In this document: positions 1 to 7,703 of the stretch, in pieces | Layout of the letters: every line of letters starts with the position of its first letter | Position numbering within the stretch: position 1 is the first letter of the stretch | From: Micromonospora profundi | Lineage (GTDB): Bacteria > Actinomycetota > Actinomycetes > Mycobacteriales > Micromonosporaceae | Length of the DNA stretch: 64,000 nucleotides | Assembly (NCBI RefSeq): GCF_011927785.1 | Contig: NZ_JAATJK010000001.1 | Coordinates: 4,187,001-4,251,000 of the forward strand | Reading direction: 5' to 3' | Notes under the pieces: model-generated | What the model was told of the DNA's origin: nothing | The model's database searches: none | What the model saw: the letters and a program-made list of their open reading frames with translations, nothing else | Made by a program: the position numbers and the translations under genes

Positions 1-586
1 CCGCAGCGAAGGTCACCTCCATCGGTGGACTTTCGGGCCCCTGCACGGTCAACCGGTCGCTCTCCTCGGCCACCACCATGCGCTTCAGGCACTGCGCGGC
101 GTCGGCGAGGGTGGCGGTCCCGGTGAAGTAGACCGCGAAACCGTCGCGTGGCCATACGCACGTCAAGTCGCTTTCGGTAAGCGCGTCGAGGGCGTCGTCG
201 ACTCTGGACTCGGCTTCGGTCAGCGGCACGCCCAGTTGCGGGGCGTAGGCGACGAGGCCCGTCGCATCCTCCACGACGTGTCCGATCCGGTACACGGCTT
301 CGACGAGCCACGTGGCGTCCGTCTCGTGGTCCGGCCAGCACGGCAGATCGACGGCCGCCTCGCCGGACCGGTGGCGCACGATGATGCCGCTCGGCTGGTG
401 GATCAGCGTGCGGGTCGGGCCGTCCTGGCCCAGGACCACCTCACCGAGGATGTCCCGTACGCCGGCGACGATGGCGTCCCACGCCTGCGGGTCCGACGGC
501 TCGCCCGTGTTCTCCCGTTCGCCACCCGATGCCTCCAATGAGGACGGTCCGATGGGATCGGGTAGCAGAACAAGACCGAAACTCAT
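1..586 (-). CDS. Hypothetical protein, C-terminus cut by window edge
   Basis: The frame opens at an ATG (586-584) and stays open to base 1, giving at least 195 residues. It begins MSFGLVLLPD. The product looks soluble and acidic, with a DPQAWDAI segment near residue 32 and many Asp and Glu residues. No signal peptide, membrane segment or motif I recognise is present. Codon use is typical of the window (strong third-position GC), which supports real coding. I do not recognise the family. The missing C-terminus prevents further assignment. Confidence 0.6.
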   Translation of the reverse strand, partial: MSFGLVLLPDPIGPSSLEASGGERENTGEPSDPQAWDAIVAGVRDILGEVVLGQDGPTRTLIHQPSGIIVRHRSGEAAVDLPCWPDHETDATWLVEAVYRIGHVVEDATGLVAYAPQLGVPLTEAESRVDDALDALTESDLTCVWPRDGFAVYFTGTATLADAAQCLKRMVVAEESDRLTVQGPESPPMEVTFAA

Positions 587-678
587 GGCGGTCAGACTAG
601 ACCGCCCCCCAGACATAAAGATTCCCTAGAGCGGGCGTGGCGCGTCGGTGCTCGGCAGGCGGCTGGCGCGGGCCGCAG

Positions 679-744
679 GCGACCCGGCGGAGCGGGCGAC
701 CCGGCGGAGCGGGCGACCCGGCGGAGCGGGCGACCCGGCCGAGC
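679..744. repeat. 17-bp tandem repeat, about four copies
   Basis: The unit GCGACCCGGCGGAGCGG starts at 679, 696, 713 and 730. The first three copies are identical and the fourth diverges near its end. The array lies in the 292-bp gap between the divergent hypothetical gene and the YCII gene. A short frame reads through it, but nothing suggests it is coding. It may be a variable-number repeat. Confidence 0.85.
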
Positions 745-801
745 AGAGTCTCGTGCTGGAGGTCGACGCCGTCGACTGATTCCGTGAATTTTCCGCCGGG
801 G

Positions 802-807
802 TGTCGA
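802..807 (+). promoter_or_regulatory. Possible ECF42 -35 element (TGTCGA)
   Basis: TGTCGA lies 71 bases upstream of the YCII start. From memory, ECF42 sigma factors recognise a -35 of this sequence in front of DGPF-protein genes. I do not see a convincing partner -10 at the usual spacing, so this is only a candidate. Confidence 0.25.
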
Positions 808-878
808 GAACGACGTCGCCTGCTTCTACCTCAGGGTGAAAGCACCGACGACCGGTGCGCAGGCGTGAGGAGCAAACG

Positions 879-1280
879 ATGAAGTACATGCTGTTGATGC
901 AGTTCAGCGTCGCCGGGGCCGACTTCCCCAGCATCGACACCTGGAGCCCGGCGGAGATCCAAGCCCACATCGCGTTCATGGGCGAGGTCAACGGCAAGCT
1001 CACCGCCTCCGGTGAGTGGGTCGACGGGCAGGGCCTCGGCGGCCCCCAGCAGGTCCGGATCGTCCGTGCTGGCGACGACGGGACCCCGCTGGTCACCGAG
1101 GGGCCGTTCGCCGAGACGAAGGAGTTCCTCGCCGGGTTCTGGATCGTCGACTGCGACAGCCCGCAGCGGGCCGTGGAGCTGGCCGCGTACATCTCCACCG
1201 CACCCGGCCCCGGCGGCCGGCCGCTGAACATGCCGATCGAGGTGCACCCGGTGATGTCCGCGCCGCCTGAGGAGGTGTGA
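879..1280 (+). CDS. YCII/DGPF-domain protein, ECF42 partner
   Basis: A 133-residue YCII-related (DGPF) protein beginning MKYMLLMQFS. It has the family's central 'GPFAETKEFLAGFWIVDC' stretch and the C-terminal 'EVHPVM', a variant of the usual E(V/I)RP motif. The ATG at 879 follows GTGAGGAG and fits family length better than an upstream in-frame start at 855. The biochemical role of these dimeric alpha/beta-barrel proteins is unclear. They are habitually encoded beside ECF42 sigma factors, as here, where the sigma gene starts three bases after this stop. It is probably co-transcribed with, and perhaps controlled by, that sigma factor. Confidence 0.93.
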   Translation: MKYMLLMQFSVAGADFPSIDTWSPAEIQAHIAFMGEVNGKLTASGEWVDGQGLGGPQQVRIVRAGDDGTPLVTEGPFAETKEFLAGFWIVDCDSPQRAVELAAYISTAPGPGGRPLNMPIEVHPVMSAPPEEV

Positions 1281-1283
1281 GGG

Positions 1284-2567
1284 CTGAGCACCGATCCCCG
1301 CATCGAGGACCTGCTGCGCGAGTTGGCGCCGCAGGTCCTCGGCGTGCTCACCCGCCGGTTCGGTGACTTCGCCGCCGCAGAGGACGCGATGCAGGAGGCG
1401 ATGGTGGCCGCCGCGACCCAGTGGCCGGTCGACGGGCTGCCGGCCAACCCGCGTGGCTGGCTGATCCAGGTCGGCTACCGCCGAATGATCGAGTTGGTCC
1501 GCGGCGAGCAGGCCCGACGCCGCCGGGAGGACCTGGTGGCCCGCCGGGACCCGGACGATCGGCAGCACGCACCAGCCGCGGACGAGGAGTTGACCGCCGA
1601 ACGCGACGACACCCTGGTGCTGCTGTTCCTCTGCTGCCATCCGGCGCTCGCCCCGGCGTCGGCCGTCGCGCTGACCCTGCGCGCGGTCGGCGGGCTGAGC
1701 ACCGCCGAGATCGCCCGCGCCCTTCTCGTGCCCGAGGCCACCATGGCTCAGCGAATCAGCCGGGCCAAGCAGCGCATCCGCTCCTCCGGGTTGCCGTTCC
1801 GGATTCCCGAGCCCGCCGAGCGAGCCGAGCGGCTGGCAGCGGTGCGGCAGGTGCTCTACCTGATCTTCACCGAGGGGCACACCAGCACCGCCGGCCCGGA
1901 CCTGCGCCGGGTCGACCTGGCCGGAGAAGCCATCCGGTTGACCCGCGTCCTGCACGCCCAGCTGCCCGCCGACAGTGAATCCGCCGGACTGCTGGCGCTG
2001 ATGCTGCTCACCGAGGCGCGCAGCGCGGCGCGTACCGGACCCTCCGGGGAACTGATCTCGCTCACCGACCAGGATCGCAGCCGCTGGGACGCGGCGGCGA
2101 TCGCCGAGGGCGTCACGCTGGTTACCGGGGCCCTGCCGCGCGGGCCGCTCGGCCCGTACCAGGTGCAGGCCGCCATCGCCGCGCTGCACGACGAGGCGCC
2201 GAGCACCGACGCGACCGACTGGCCGCAGATCCTGGCGCTCTACGAGGTGTTGGAACGGCTCGCCGCCAGCCCGGTGGTCGCCCTCAACCGGGCCGTGGCG
2301 GCAGCCATGGTGTACGGCCCGGCGGTGGGTCTCGCCGCTCTCGACGCTCTGGCCGACGACCCCCGGCTGGCCGGGCGCCACCGCCTGCCCGCCGCCCGCG
2401 CGCACCTGCACGAGATGGCCGGCGACCGGAACCGGGCGATAGCCGACTACCGGGCCGCCGCCGCGCGCACGAACAGCCTGCCAGAGCAGCGCTACCTCAC
2501 CATGAGGGCCGCCCGACTCGCCGTCGAGACCGGGGATGGATCAGTCGCGAAGACCATCGAGAGCTAG
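1284..2567 (+). CDS. ECF42-type RNA polymerase sigma factor, probable CTG start
   Basis: A 427-residue ECF sigma factor. Sigma region 2 lies near residues 10-80 (DFAAAEDAMQEA, then NPRGWLIQVGYRRMIELVR), and region 4 near 105-165 (TAEIARALLVPEATMAQRISRAKQRI). A long C-terminal TPR-like extension of about 230 residues is the hallmark of ECF42 and replaces an anti-sigma factor as the regulatory element. The only start that keeps the family N-terminus (xSTDPRIEDLL) is CTG at 1284, 8 bases after GGAGG (1271-1275). The first alternative with a common start codon, TTG at 1323, would cut into region 2. The gene is 3 bases downstream of the YCII gene. Confidence 0.9.
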   Translation: MSTDPRIEDLLRELAPQVLGVLTRRFGDFAAAEDAMQEAMVAAATQWPVDGLPANPRGWLIQVGYRRMIELVRGEQARRRREDLVARRDPDDRQHAPAADEELTAERDDTLVLLFLCCHPALAPASAVALTLRAVGGLSTAEIARALLVPEATMAQRISRAKQRIRSSGLPFRIPEPAERAERLAAVRQVLYLIFTEGHTSTAGPDLRRVDLAGEAIRLTRVLHAQLPADSESAGLLALMLLTEARSAARTGPSGELISLTDQDRSRWDAAAIAEGVTLVTGALPRGPLGPYQVQAAIAALHDEAPSTDATDWPQILALYEVLERLAASPVVALNRAVAAAMVYGPAVGLAALDALADDPRLAGRHRLPAARAHLHEMAGDRNRAIADYRAAAARTNSLPEQRYLTMRAARLAVETGDGSVAKTIES

Positions 2568-2574
2568 GGGACGC

Positions 2575-2895
2575 ATGGCGTACGTGCTGCTGGGGATTGC
2601 CATCGCCGCCGAGGTGGTGGCGACCAGCCTGCTCAAGTCCACCGCCGGGTTCAGCCGGCTCTGGCCCACAGTGGCCTGCGTCGGTGGCTACCTGCTTGCG
2701 TTTCTCCTGTTGGCGCAGGCCGTCAAGGAGATACCGGTCGGTGTCGCGTACGCCCTCTGGTCGGGTCTGGGCACCGCGGCCATCGTGGCGATCGGGGCGG
2801 TGTTCCTGGGCGAGTCGATCGGGTTGGTCAAGCTCACCGGCATCGCGTTGATCATCGCCGGGGTGGTCATCGTGAACCTGACCGGCGAACACTGA
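2575..2895 (+). CDS. SMR-family multidrug efflux protein
   Basis: A 107-residue (106 plus stop) four-helix membrane protein of the small multidrug resistance family (EmrE/Sug type). The membrane-embedded Glu is E13 in helix 1 (IAIAAEVVATSLLK). The conserved YALWSG segment with the substrate-site Trp is in helix 3, and the helix 4 end INL-like 'VIVNLTGEH' is present. These proteins are dual-topology dimers that exchange protons for cationic drugs or guanidinium compounds. Starting 7 bases after the sigma-factor stop, it may belong to the ECF42 operon. Substrate cannot be told from sequence alone. Confidence 0.93.
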   Translation: MAYVLLGIAIAAEVVATSLLKSTAGFSRLWPTVACVGGYLLAFLLLAQAVKEIPVGVAYALWSGLGTAAIVAIGAVFLGESIGLVKLTGIALIIAGVVIVNLTGEH

Positions 2896-2909
2896 CCGCG
2901 GGTCGGCAG

Positions 2910-2941
2910 GGTGGCCGGGTCCGATGCGAGACCCGGCCACC
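2910..2941. terminator. Bidirectional hairpin terminator
   Basis: A perfect 12-bp GC-rich stem (GGTGGCCGGGTC / GACCCGGCCACC) with an 8-base loop sits in the 54-bp gap between the convergent SMR and mannanase genes. No U-tract follows, which is common in actinomycetes. Confidence 0.7.
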
Positions 2942-2949
2942 GCTTTCGG

Positions 2950-4326
2950 TCAGCTCGCCGTGCAGGTCACCTCCGGCCTGGCGTTGGTGCCGGTCCAGCC
3001 GCCGATGAAGCCGAAGCTGGCGCTGGCCCCGGCCGCCAAGCGGCCGTTGTAGTCCACGTTGCGGGCGGTCACTGTGGTGCCGCTGCTTGTCACAGTGGCG
3101 TTCCAGGACTGGGTGACGCTCTGGCCGTTGGCGAAGGTCCACCGCACGGTCCAGCCGGTGATCGCGGCGGTGCCGGCGGTCACCTGTACCTCACCCTGGA
3201 AGCCGCCCTGCCACTGGTTGATGATCGCGTACGCCGCGGTGCAGCCACCGGCGGGCGGAGGCGTCGTGGGCGGAGGCGTCGTCGGCGGAGGGGTCGTCGG
3301 CGGCGGAGTGGTGGGCGGCGGGGTCGTCGGCGGCGGCAGGCTGTCGTAGATGCTCGCCTGCCGGGAGGTCTGCCGGATGCCGTTGGCGCCGTTGAAGATC
3401 CGCTCGCCCCAGGTGGTGAGGCTCGCCGGGTTGAAGGAGGTGGCCATGTCGAGGTACTCCACGCCGCCACCGTTGCCGCTCCACGACCAGCCCAGCCAGC
3501 CGATCCCGTTGGCCTGGCTGTAGGAGAGGATGGTGTCCTCGTCGGGGTCACCGTCGGAGTGGTTGAAGCCGAACTCGCCCACCACGATCGGCAGCCCTGC
3601 CGCTCGGAACCGGCCCAGATAGTCGGTGATCTCCGCGGCGGTGTCGAAGACGCCGTACATGTGGATGGAGAACACGGTGTTGCGGGCCGGATCGGCGGCG
3701 AACACCGAGGCGGCGTTGTCGCGCATGGTGAACGACCAGTCCTGCCCCCAGTTCGGGGCGTCCACCATGATGGTGTGGGCCAGCCCGGCAGCGCGGAGCC
3801 GCTTGATCGCGTTGGCGTTGTCGGTGGCCCAGGAGGCGTAGTTCTGGTTGCCGTACGGCTCGTTGCCGATGTTGACGATGACGAACTTCTCCTGGCCGGC
3901 GAGGACGTCGGCGAGGCTGATCCAGTAGTCGACGGCACGGTCGAGGGTGATGGCCCCGCTCTGCTCGCCGTACCCGGTGGTGTCGTGCACCTCCAGCACG
4001 CAGATCAGCCGATTGCCCTTGCACGTGGAGATGACGTTTGCGACGTCGGCGTTGGTGTTGCGGGTCCACCTGTCGCCGCTGGAGAGCACCACCCGCACGG
4101 TGTTCGCGCCGAGCGCCTTGACGTCGGCGAACGCCCTGGTCTGCTGCGGGTACCAGGTGTGCGCGTGGTTGACCCCGCGCATGATGAATTCGGTGCCGTT
4201 GGCGTCGTAGAGCTTGCCGCCCGAGACGGTGAAGCCGGTGGCGGCGTGCGCCGGCTGCCCGAACGCCAGCACGGCGACGAGCAGCGCGAGCAGTGCCGCA
4301 CCGGCGGCGGAGAGTCGAGTTTTCAT
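2950..4326 (-). CDS. Secreted GH5 (subfamily 8-like) endo-beta-mannanase with CBM2
   Basis: A 458-residue secreted enzyme. Residues 1-28 form a signal peptide ending QPAHA. The GH5 barrel spans about 30-328 and contains RGVNHAHTWYP, typical of actinomycete GH5_8 mannanases. The acid/base Glu is E156 (NIGNEPYG) and the nucleophile is E251 (VVGEFG). A PPPTT linker repeated about five times (330-358; 15-bp repeats in DNA near 3255-3335) joins a CBM2 cellulose-binding domain (about 361-458, paired Cys near both ends). It should cut beta-1,4-mannan backbones while anchored to plant cell walls. The ATG at 4326 is chosen for the signal peptide; the frame extends further upstream without support. Confidence 0.93.
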   Translation of the reverse strand: MKTRLSAAGAALLALLVAVLAFGQPAHAATGFTVSGGKLYDANGTEFIMRGVNHAHTWYPQQTRAFADVKALGANTVRVVLSSGDRWTRNTNADVANVISTCKGNRLICVLEVHDTTGYGEQSGAITLDRAVDYWISLADVLAGQEKFVIVNIGNEPYGNQNYASWATDNANAIKRLRAAGLAHTIMVDAPNWGQDWSFTMRDNAASVFAADPARNTVFSIHMYGVFDTAAEITDYLGRFRAAGLPIVVGEFGFNHSDGDPDEDTILSYSQANGIGWLGWSWSGNGGGVEYLDMATSFNPASLTTWGERIFNGANGIRQTSRQASIYDSLPPPTTPPPTTPPPTTPPPTTPPPTTPPPAGGCTAAYAIINQWQGGFQGEVQVTAGTAAITGWTVRWTFANGQSVTQSWNATVTSSGTTVTARNVDYNGRLAAGASASFGFIGGWTGTNARPEVTCTAS

Positions 4327-4566
4327 GGCATTCCTCAGGGAGGACCCCCGGTGCCCGACAGGGGTGGGACGTGACAGGGGTTGGCAGCTGCAGCCCGGCA
4401 GCCGCGCCCGGCTCGCGTCGGCGCAGACATCAGCGTAGGGCGATGGATCGTTTGCCGCAATCGGTTCAGTGCACCGGCCAGAGGCGCGGACAGCGGTGAC
4501 GCCCACGCTGACGCGGGTCGCTGCGCTGCGCGCAGTCCAGCGCCCAGGCGCTCCGGGCCACAGCAC

Positions 4567-4578
4567 TTAACCGGTTAA
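4567..4578. promoter_or_regulatory. Perfect palindrome TTAACCGGTTAA, possible operator
   Basis: A 12-bp perfect palindrome with a central CG, in unusually AT-rich surroundings, lies between the divergent mannanase (start 240 bases away) and the F420 oxidoreductase gene (start 122 bases away). LacI-family operators have this form. Which gene it serves is unknown. Confidence 0.4.
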
Positions 4579-4699
4579 TTGACTGGTGGGTGGACCCGCC
4601 ATCGATCGCACATCGCGTCTTACGAACCGGACGGGAGGGTTGAGCTCTGCTGCCCTGGGTATCCCCGGACGATCCGGGCGGTGGGAAGGAGATACCAGG

Positions 4700-5662
4700 A
4701 TGGTGAGCGTCGGCTACACCCTGATGTGCGAGCAGGCCGGTCCGAAGCAACTGGTCGACCACGCGGTACGCGCCGAGGCCGCCGGCTTCGACCAGCTGGT
4801 GATCTCCGACCACTACTACCCCTGGCTGGACGAACAGGGCCACTCCCCGTACGCCTGGTCGGTGCTCGGCGCGGTCGCCCACGCCACCTCCCGCGCGGAG
4901 CTGATGTCGTTCGTGACCTGCCCGATCCGCCGCTACCACCCGGCAGTGGTCGCGCAGAAGGCAAGCACCATCGGGGCGCTCTCGGACGGGCGGTTCACCC
5001 TCGGTCTGGGCGCCGGCGAGAACCTCAACGAGCATGTCGTGGGCGGCTGGCCGCACGTGCAGCAGCGGCACGAGATGTTCGAGGAGGCGTTGCAGATCAT
5101 CCGGCCGCTGCTCAACGGCGAGACGCTCACCTTCTCCGGCAACCACTTCGACGTACCCGACGCCTACGTCTGGGACCGCCCGGAGCGGCCCGTGCCGATG
5201 GCGATCGCCGCCTCCGGCAGGCAGTCCGCCACCTTGGCCGCCGAATACGGCAACGGCCTGGTCTCCACCGAGCCCGACCGGCACCTCATCGAGATGTACG
5301 ACGACGCCGGTGGCGCGGGCCAGCCCCGCTACGGGCAGGTGGCCATCTGCTACGGCCCGGACGAGGCGGAGTGCCGCAAGATCGTGCACGACCAGTTCCG
5401 CTGGTTCGGGCTGGGTTGGAAGGTCAACGCCGACCTGCCGGGGCCGGAGTCCTTCGCCGCCGCCACCCAGTTCGTCAGGGAGGAGGACGTCGCCGAGGGC
5501 GTCCCCTGCGGCCCCGACGTCGACGCGCACGTCGAGGCGTTCCGCAAGTTCGTCGACGCGGGCTTCACCCACGTGGCGATCATCCAGGTCGGCGGCGAGA
5601 CCCAGCCGATGTTCCTGGACTGGGCGCAGGAGCAGTTGCTGCCCCGCCTGCGGGCGCTGTGA
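4700..5662 (+). CDS. F420-dependent LLM-class oxidoreductase
   Basis: A 320-residue luciferase-like TIM-barrel oxidoreductase of the F420-dependent group related to glucose-6-phosphate dehydrogenase (TIGR03557-like). It opens with VGYTLMCEQAGPKQLVDHAVRAE and contains the SDHYYPW and GLGAGENLNEH segments expected at the F420/substrate pocket. The substrate is unknown. ATG 4700 follows GAAGGAG; an earlier in-frame ATG at 4586 lacks a binding site and family similarity. Its stop overlaps the next gene by four bases (GTGA), so the two genes are translationally coupled. Confidence 0.9.
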   Translation: MVSVGYTLMCEQAGPKQLVDHAVRAEAAGFDQLVISDHYYPWLDEQGHSPYAWSVLGAVAHATSRAELMSFVTCPIRRYHPAVVAQKASTIGALSDGRFTLGLGAGENLNEHVVGGWPHVQQRHEMFEEALQIIRPLLNGETLTFSGNHFDVPDAYVWDRPERPVPMAIAASGRQSATLAAEYGNGLVSTEPDRHLIEMYDDAGGAGQPRYGQVAICYGPDEAECRKIVHDQFRWFGLGWKVNADLPGPESFAAATQFVREEDVAEGVPCGPDVDAHVEAFRKFVDAGFTHVAIIQVGGETQPMFLDWAQEQLLPRLRAL

Positions 5663-6498
5663 GGACGACCCCCACCGGTCGATTCGGTCGGGCGGAACTA
5701 CGGCTGGCGCTCGCCGCGCCCCGGCCGGCCGCAGGGCTGACAAGCGAATGGCGGCTCGTCGACGGGTTACGCACGCACACAAGGCGCGGCTGCGACCCGG
5801 GCACCGGCGCACCGCCCGTGGTGCTTGTGCACGGGCTGGCGGTCTCGCACCGCTACCTCACCCCGCTGGCTGTCGCGCTCGCCGCTACCCATCCGGTGTA
5901 CGTGCCGGACCTGCCCGGATTCGGGCTCACCGAACGCCCCCGGCGCGCCTACGACGTACGGCGGCACGCCGAGCACCTGGCCTCCTGGCTGGCCGCGTAC
6001 CGGCTGCCGGCGGTCTGCCTGCTCGGGCACTCCTTCGGCGCTGAGGTGGCCGCCGCGCTCGCCGCGAGCGACCCCGGGTCCGTACGCGCGCTGGTGCTCG
6101 CCTCGCCGACAAGTGACCCGGCGGCACGGTCCCGCCGGGCGCTGTTCGGCAGGTGGCTTGTGGACACCTCGCGCGAGGCGCCGCTACAGGCGCCGATCCT
6201 GGTACGCGACGTGTGGAACGCCCGGCCCTGGCGGGTCTTCGCGTCGCTGTCGCACTCGGCCCGCAACGCCGTCGAGGCCGACCTGGTACGGATCACCGCG
6301 CCGACCCTCGTCGTCGCCGGTGCCCGGGATCCGGTGGTACCGGCGGGGTGGCGGGCTCAGGCGGCCCGGCTGGCCGGAGCCGACCTGGTGGTGGTCCCTG
6401 GTGCCGCGCACAACGTGGCCACCACCGCCCCGACGGCGGTCGCCGACGCGATCCGCCACCTGCTCGCCCCCGCTCTGACGACGCAACCCCCACTCTGA
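5659..6498 (+). CDS. Alpha/beta-fold hydrolase
   Basis: A 279-residue cytoplasmic alpha/beta hydrolase. It has the oxyanion-hole HGLAVSHRY segment near residue 57, the nucleophile elbow GHSFGAE, a GARDPVVP acid motif and a late catalytic His in GAAHN. The start is GTG at 5659, which overlaps the preceding stop as GTGA. Pairing with an F420 oxidoreductase suggests that both act on one small-molecule substrate, but nothing identifies it. It could be an esterase, a C-C hydrolase or a haloperoxidase-like enzyme. Confidence 0.88.
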   Translation: MRTTPTGRFGRAELRLALAAPRPAAGLTSEWRLVDGLRTHTRRGCDPGTGAPPVVLVHGLAVSHRYLTPLAVALAATHPVYVPDLPGFGLTERPRRAYDVRRHAEHLASWLAAYRLPAVCLLGHSFGAEVAAALAASDPGSVRALVLASPTSDPAARSRRALFGRWLVDTSREAPLQAPILVRDVWNARPWRVFASLSHSARNAVEADLVRITAPTLVVAGARDPVVPAGWRAQAARLAGADLVVVPGAAHNVATTAPTAVADAIRHLLAPALTTQPPL

Positions 6499-6513
6499 CG
6501 ACAAGGTGAACCA

Positions 6514-6633
6514 ATGCGCTTCGGCAACACGGAAATCCGGCCCCTCGGCGGTGGCCTCGGCTGCCTGCTGATGGTCCTCTTCTCGATCCTCGCCTCGGTG
6601 GTGCTCACGGTGCTGCTCAACGTGGTGCTCTGA
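6514..6633 (+). CDS. 39-residue single-pass membrane microprotein
   Basis: A small frame starting ATG at 6514, fifteen bases after the hydrolase stop, with AAGGTGA upstream. The product has a short polar N-terminus (MRFGNTEIRPLGGG) and then one hydrophobic segment of about 24 residues (CLLMVLFSILASVVLTVLL). It resembles the conserved one-helix membrane proteins annotated only as hypothetical in actinomycetes. It is probably real, given operon position, binding site and hydrophobic pattern. Function is unknown. Confidence 0.65.
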   Translation: MRFGNTEIRPLGGGLGCLLMVLFSILASVVLTVLLNVVL

Positions 6634-6641
6634 GCGGTTGG

Positions 6642-7598
6642 TCAGCGGCGCAGGCCCAGGGCGCTGAACACCTCGCGGGTGGCAAGCCGGGCCGGATCGA
6701 GGACCGATCGGCGGATCCACCGGGCCACCGGCGTCACAGTGGCCCGCCAGAGCGCCCGCACGCCACGCGCCACCGGCACGACGGTCACCGACCAGACCCA
6801 CCGCACACCTTGCAGCAGCGGGACGACTGTGTGCCGCCACACCCAGCGCAGCGCACGCCCGAGCGGACGCAGCAGCAGCCGGTGGAGCTGCCGTAGCAGC
6901 CATCCGGCTGTCCGCCACGCGCCGAGCACCGCGGCGACGATCAGCAGGCCGACGCCCCGGATGGCCCACCAACACCACCGGCCCAGCCAGGTCAGCGCGG
7001 CGGCCACCGCACCGACGAGCACCCCGAACCCCTGCCACAGCTGCCGGCCCAGGGGAGCGAGCACCGCGCCCAGCCACCGCAGCGGCCGGACCACGCCCCG
7101 GTCGACGAGCCAGCGCACCGCGCGGCCCGACCAGACCAGCGGCGGGCGGATCACCACGCGCCCCAGCCACACCAGCGGCTCCCACACCAGCCAGCGCATC
7201 CCCCGCGCGGCCGCAAGCGCCACCGCCACCAGCAGGCCGCCGAGCGCCACGAGGGGCACCCAGACCAGCACGCGGGCACTCCATGCGAGGCCCCGCCCCA
7301 GCCAGACCAGCGGCAGCCAGACCAGGGTGCGCCCCGCCCAGACCAGCGGCAGCCAGAGCAGGGTACGCAGCGCCCAGGCCAGCGGCGCCAGCAGCCAGCG
7401 GTGCAGGAAGCGACCTGTCGGGTCGAGAACGTGGCGTTGCAGGAGCCGGCCGGAGGCCGCGATCAGCTCCCAGAGCAGGCGTACCGGAAGCACCACGATC
7501 AGCGCCACACCGCGCGCGACGGCCGCGACAGGCGAAAGCTCGACGGCGGCCGGCTCCGCCACGAAAGGATCGGGCGGGAGTCCTGCCGGACCGGTCAC
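6642..7598 (-). CDS. Trp-rich repetitive membrane protein of unknown function
   Basis: A 318-residue protein extremely rich in Trp, Leu, Arg and Val. Units like WLPLVWxGRxLxW recur through residues 80-200, and looser WxRxxVxPxxR units follow to the end. Repeated hydrophobic stretches alternate with Arg clusters, suggesting many short amphipathic or membrane-surface helices rather than a normal transporter. I prefer GTG 7598, which has CAGGAGAG eight bases upstream. GTG 7658 would add 20 residues without a binding site. I do not recognise the family. Confidence 0.75.
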   Translation of the reverse strand: MTGPAGLPPDPFVAEPAAVELSPVAAVARGVALIVVLPVRLLWELIAASGRLLQRHVLDPTGRFLHRWLLAPLAWALRTLLWLPLVWAGRTLVWLPLVWLGRGLAWSARVLVWVPLVALGGLLVAVALAAARGMRWLVWEPLVWLGRVVIRPPLVWSGRAVRWLVDRGVVRPLRWLGAVLAPLGRQLWQGFGVLVGAVAAALTWLGRWCWWAIRGVGLLIVAAVLGAWRTAGWLLRQLHRLLLRPLGRALRWVWRHTVVPLLQGVRWVWSVTVVPVARGVRALWRATVTPVARWIRRSVLDPARLATREVFSALGLRR

Positions 7599-7703
7599 AC
7601 AGGAGTCTCTCCTGTGGCCGAATGGCGGATCGCCGTGGCGGTCGTTCACGGTGGGCACGGTAACCGGTCGATGCCACAGCGGACATCCGGGTCGCGCCGC
7701 CGG

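Noticed and set aside
831..2411. Long minus-strand open frame of 526 codons
   Set aside because: Lies antisense to the sigma-factor operon, whose domains are clear. Long antisense frames are normal at this GC content.
3255..3335. Short 15-bp repeat array resembling a CRISPR
   Set aside because: It encodes the PPPTT linker of the mannanase and has no unique spacers.
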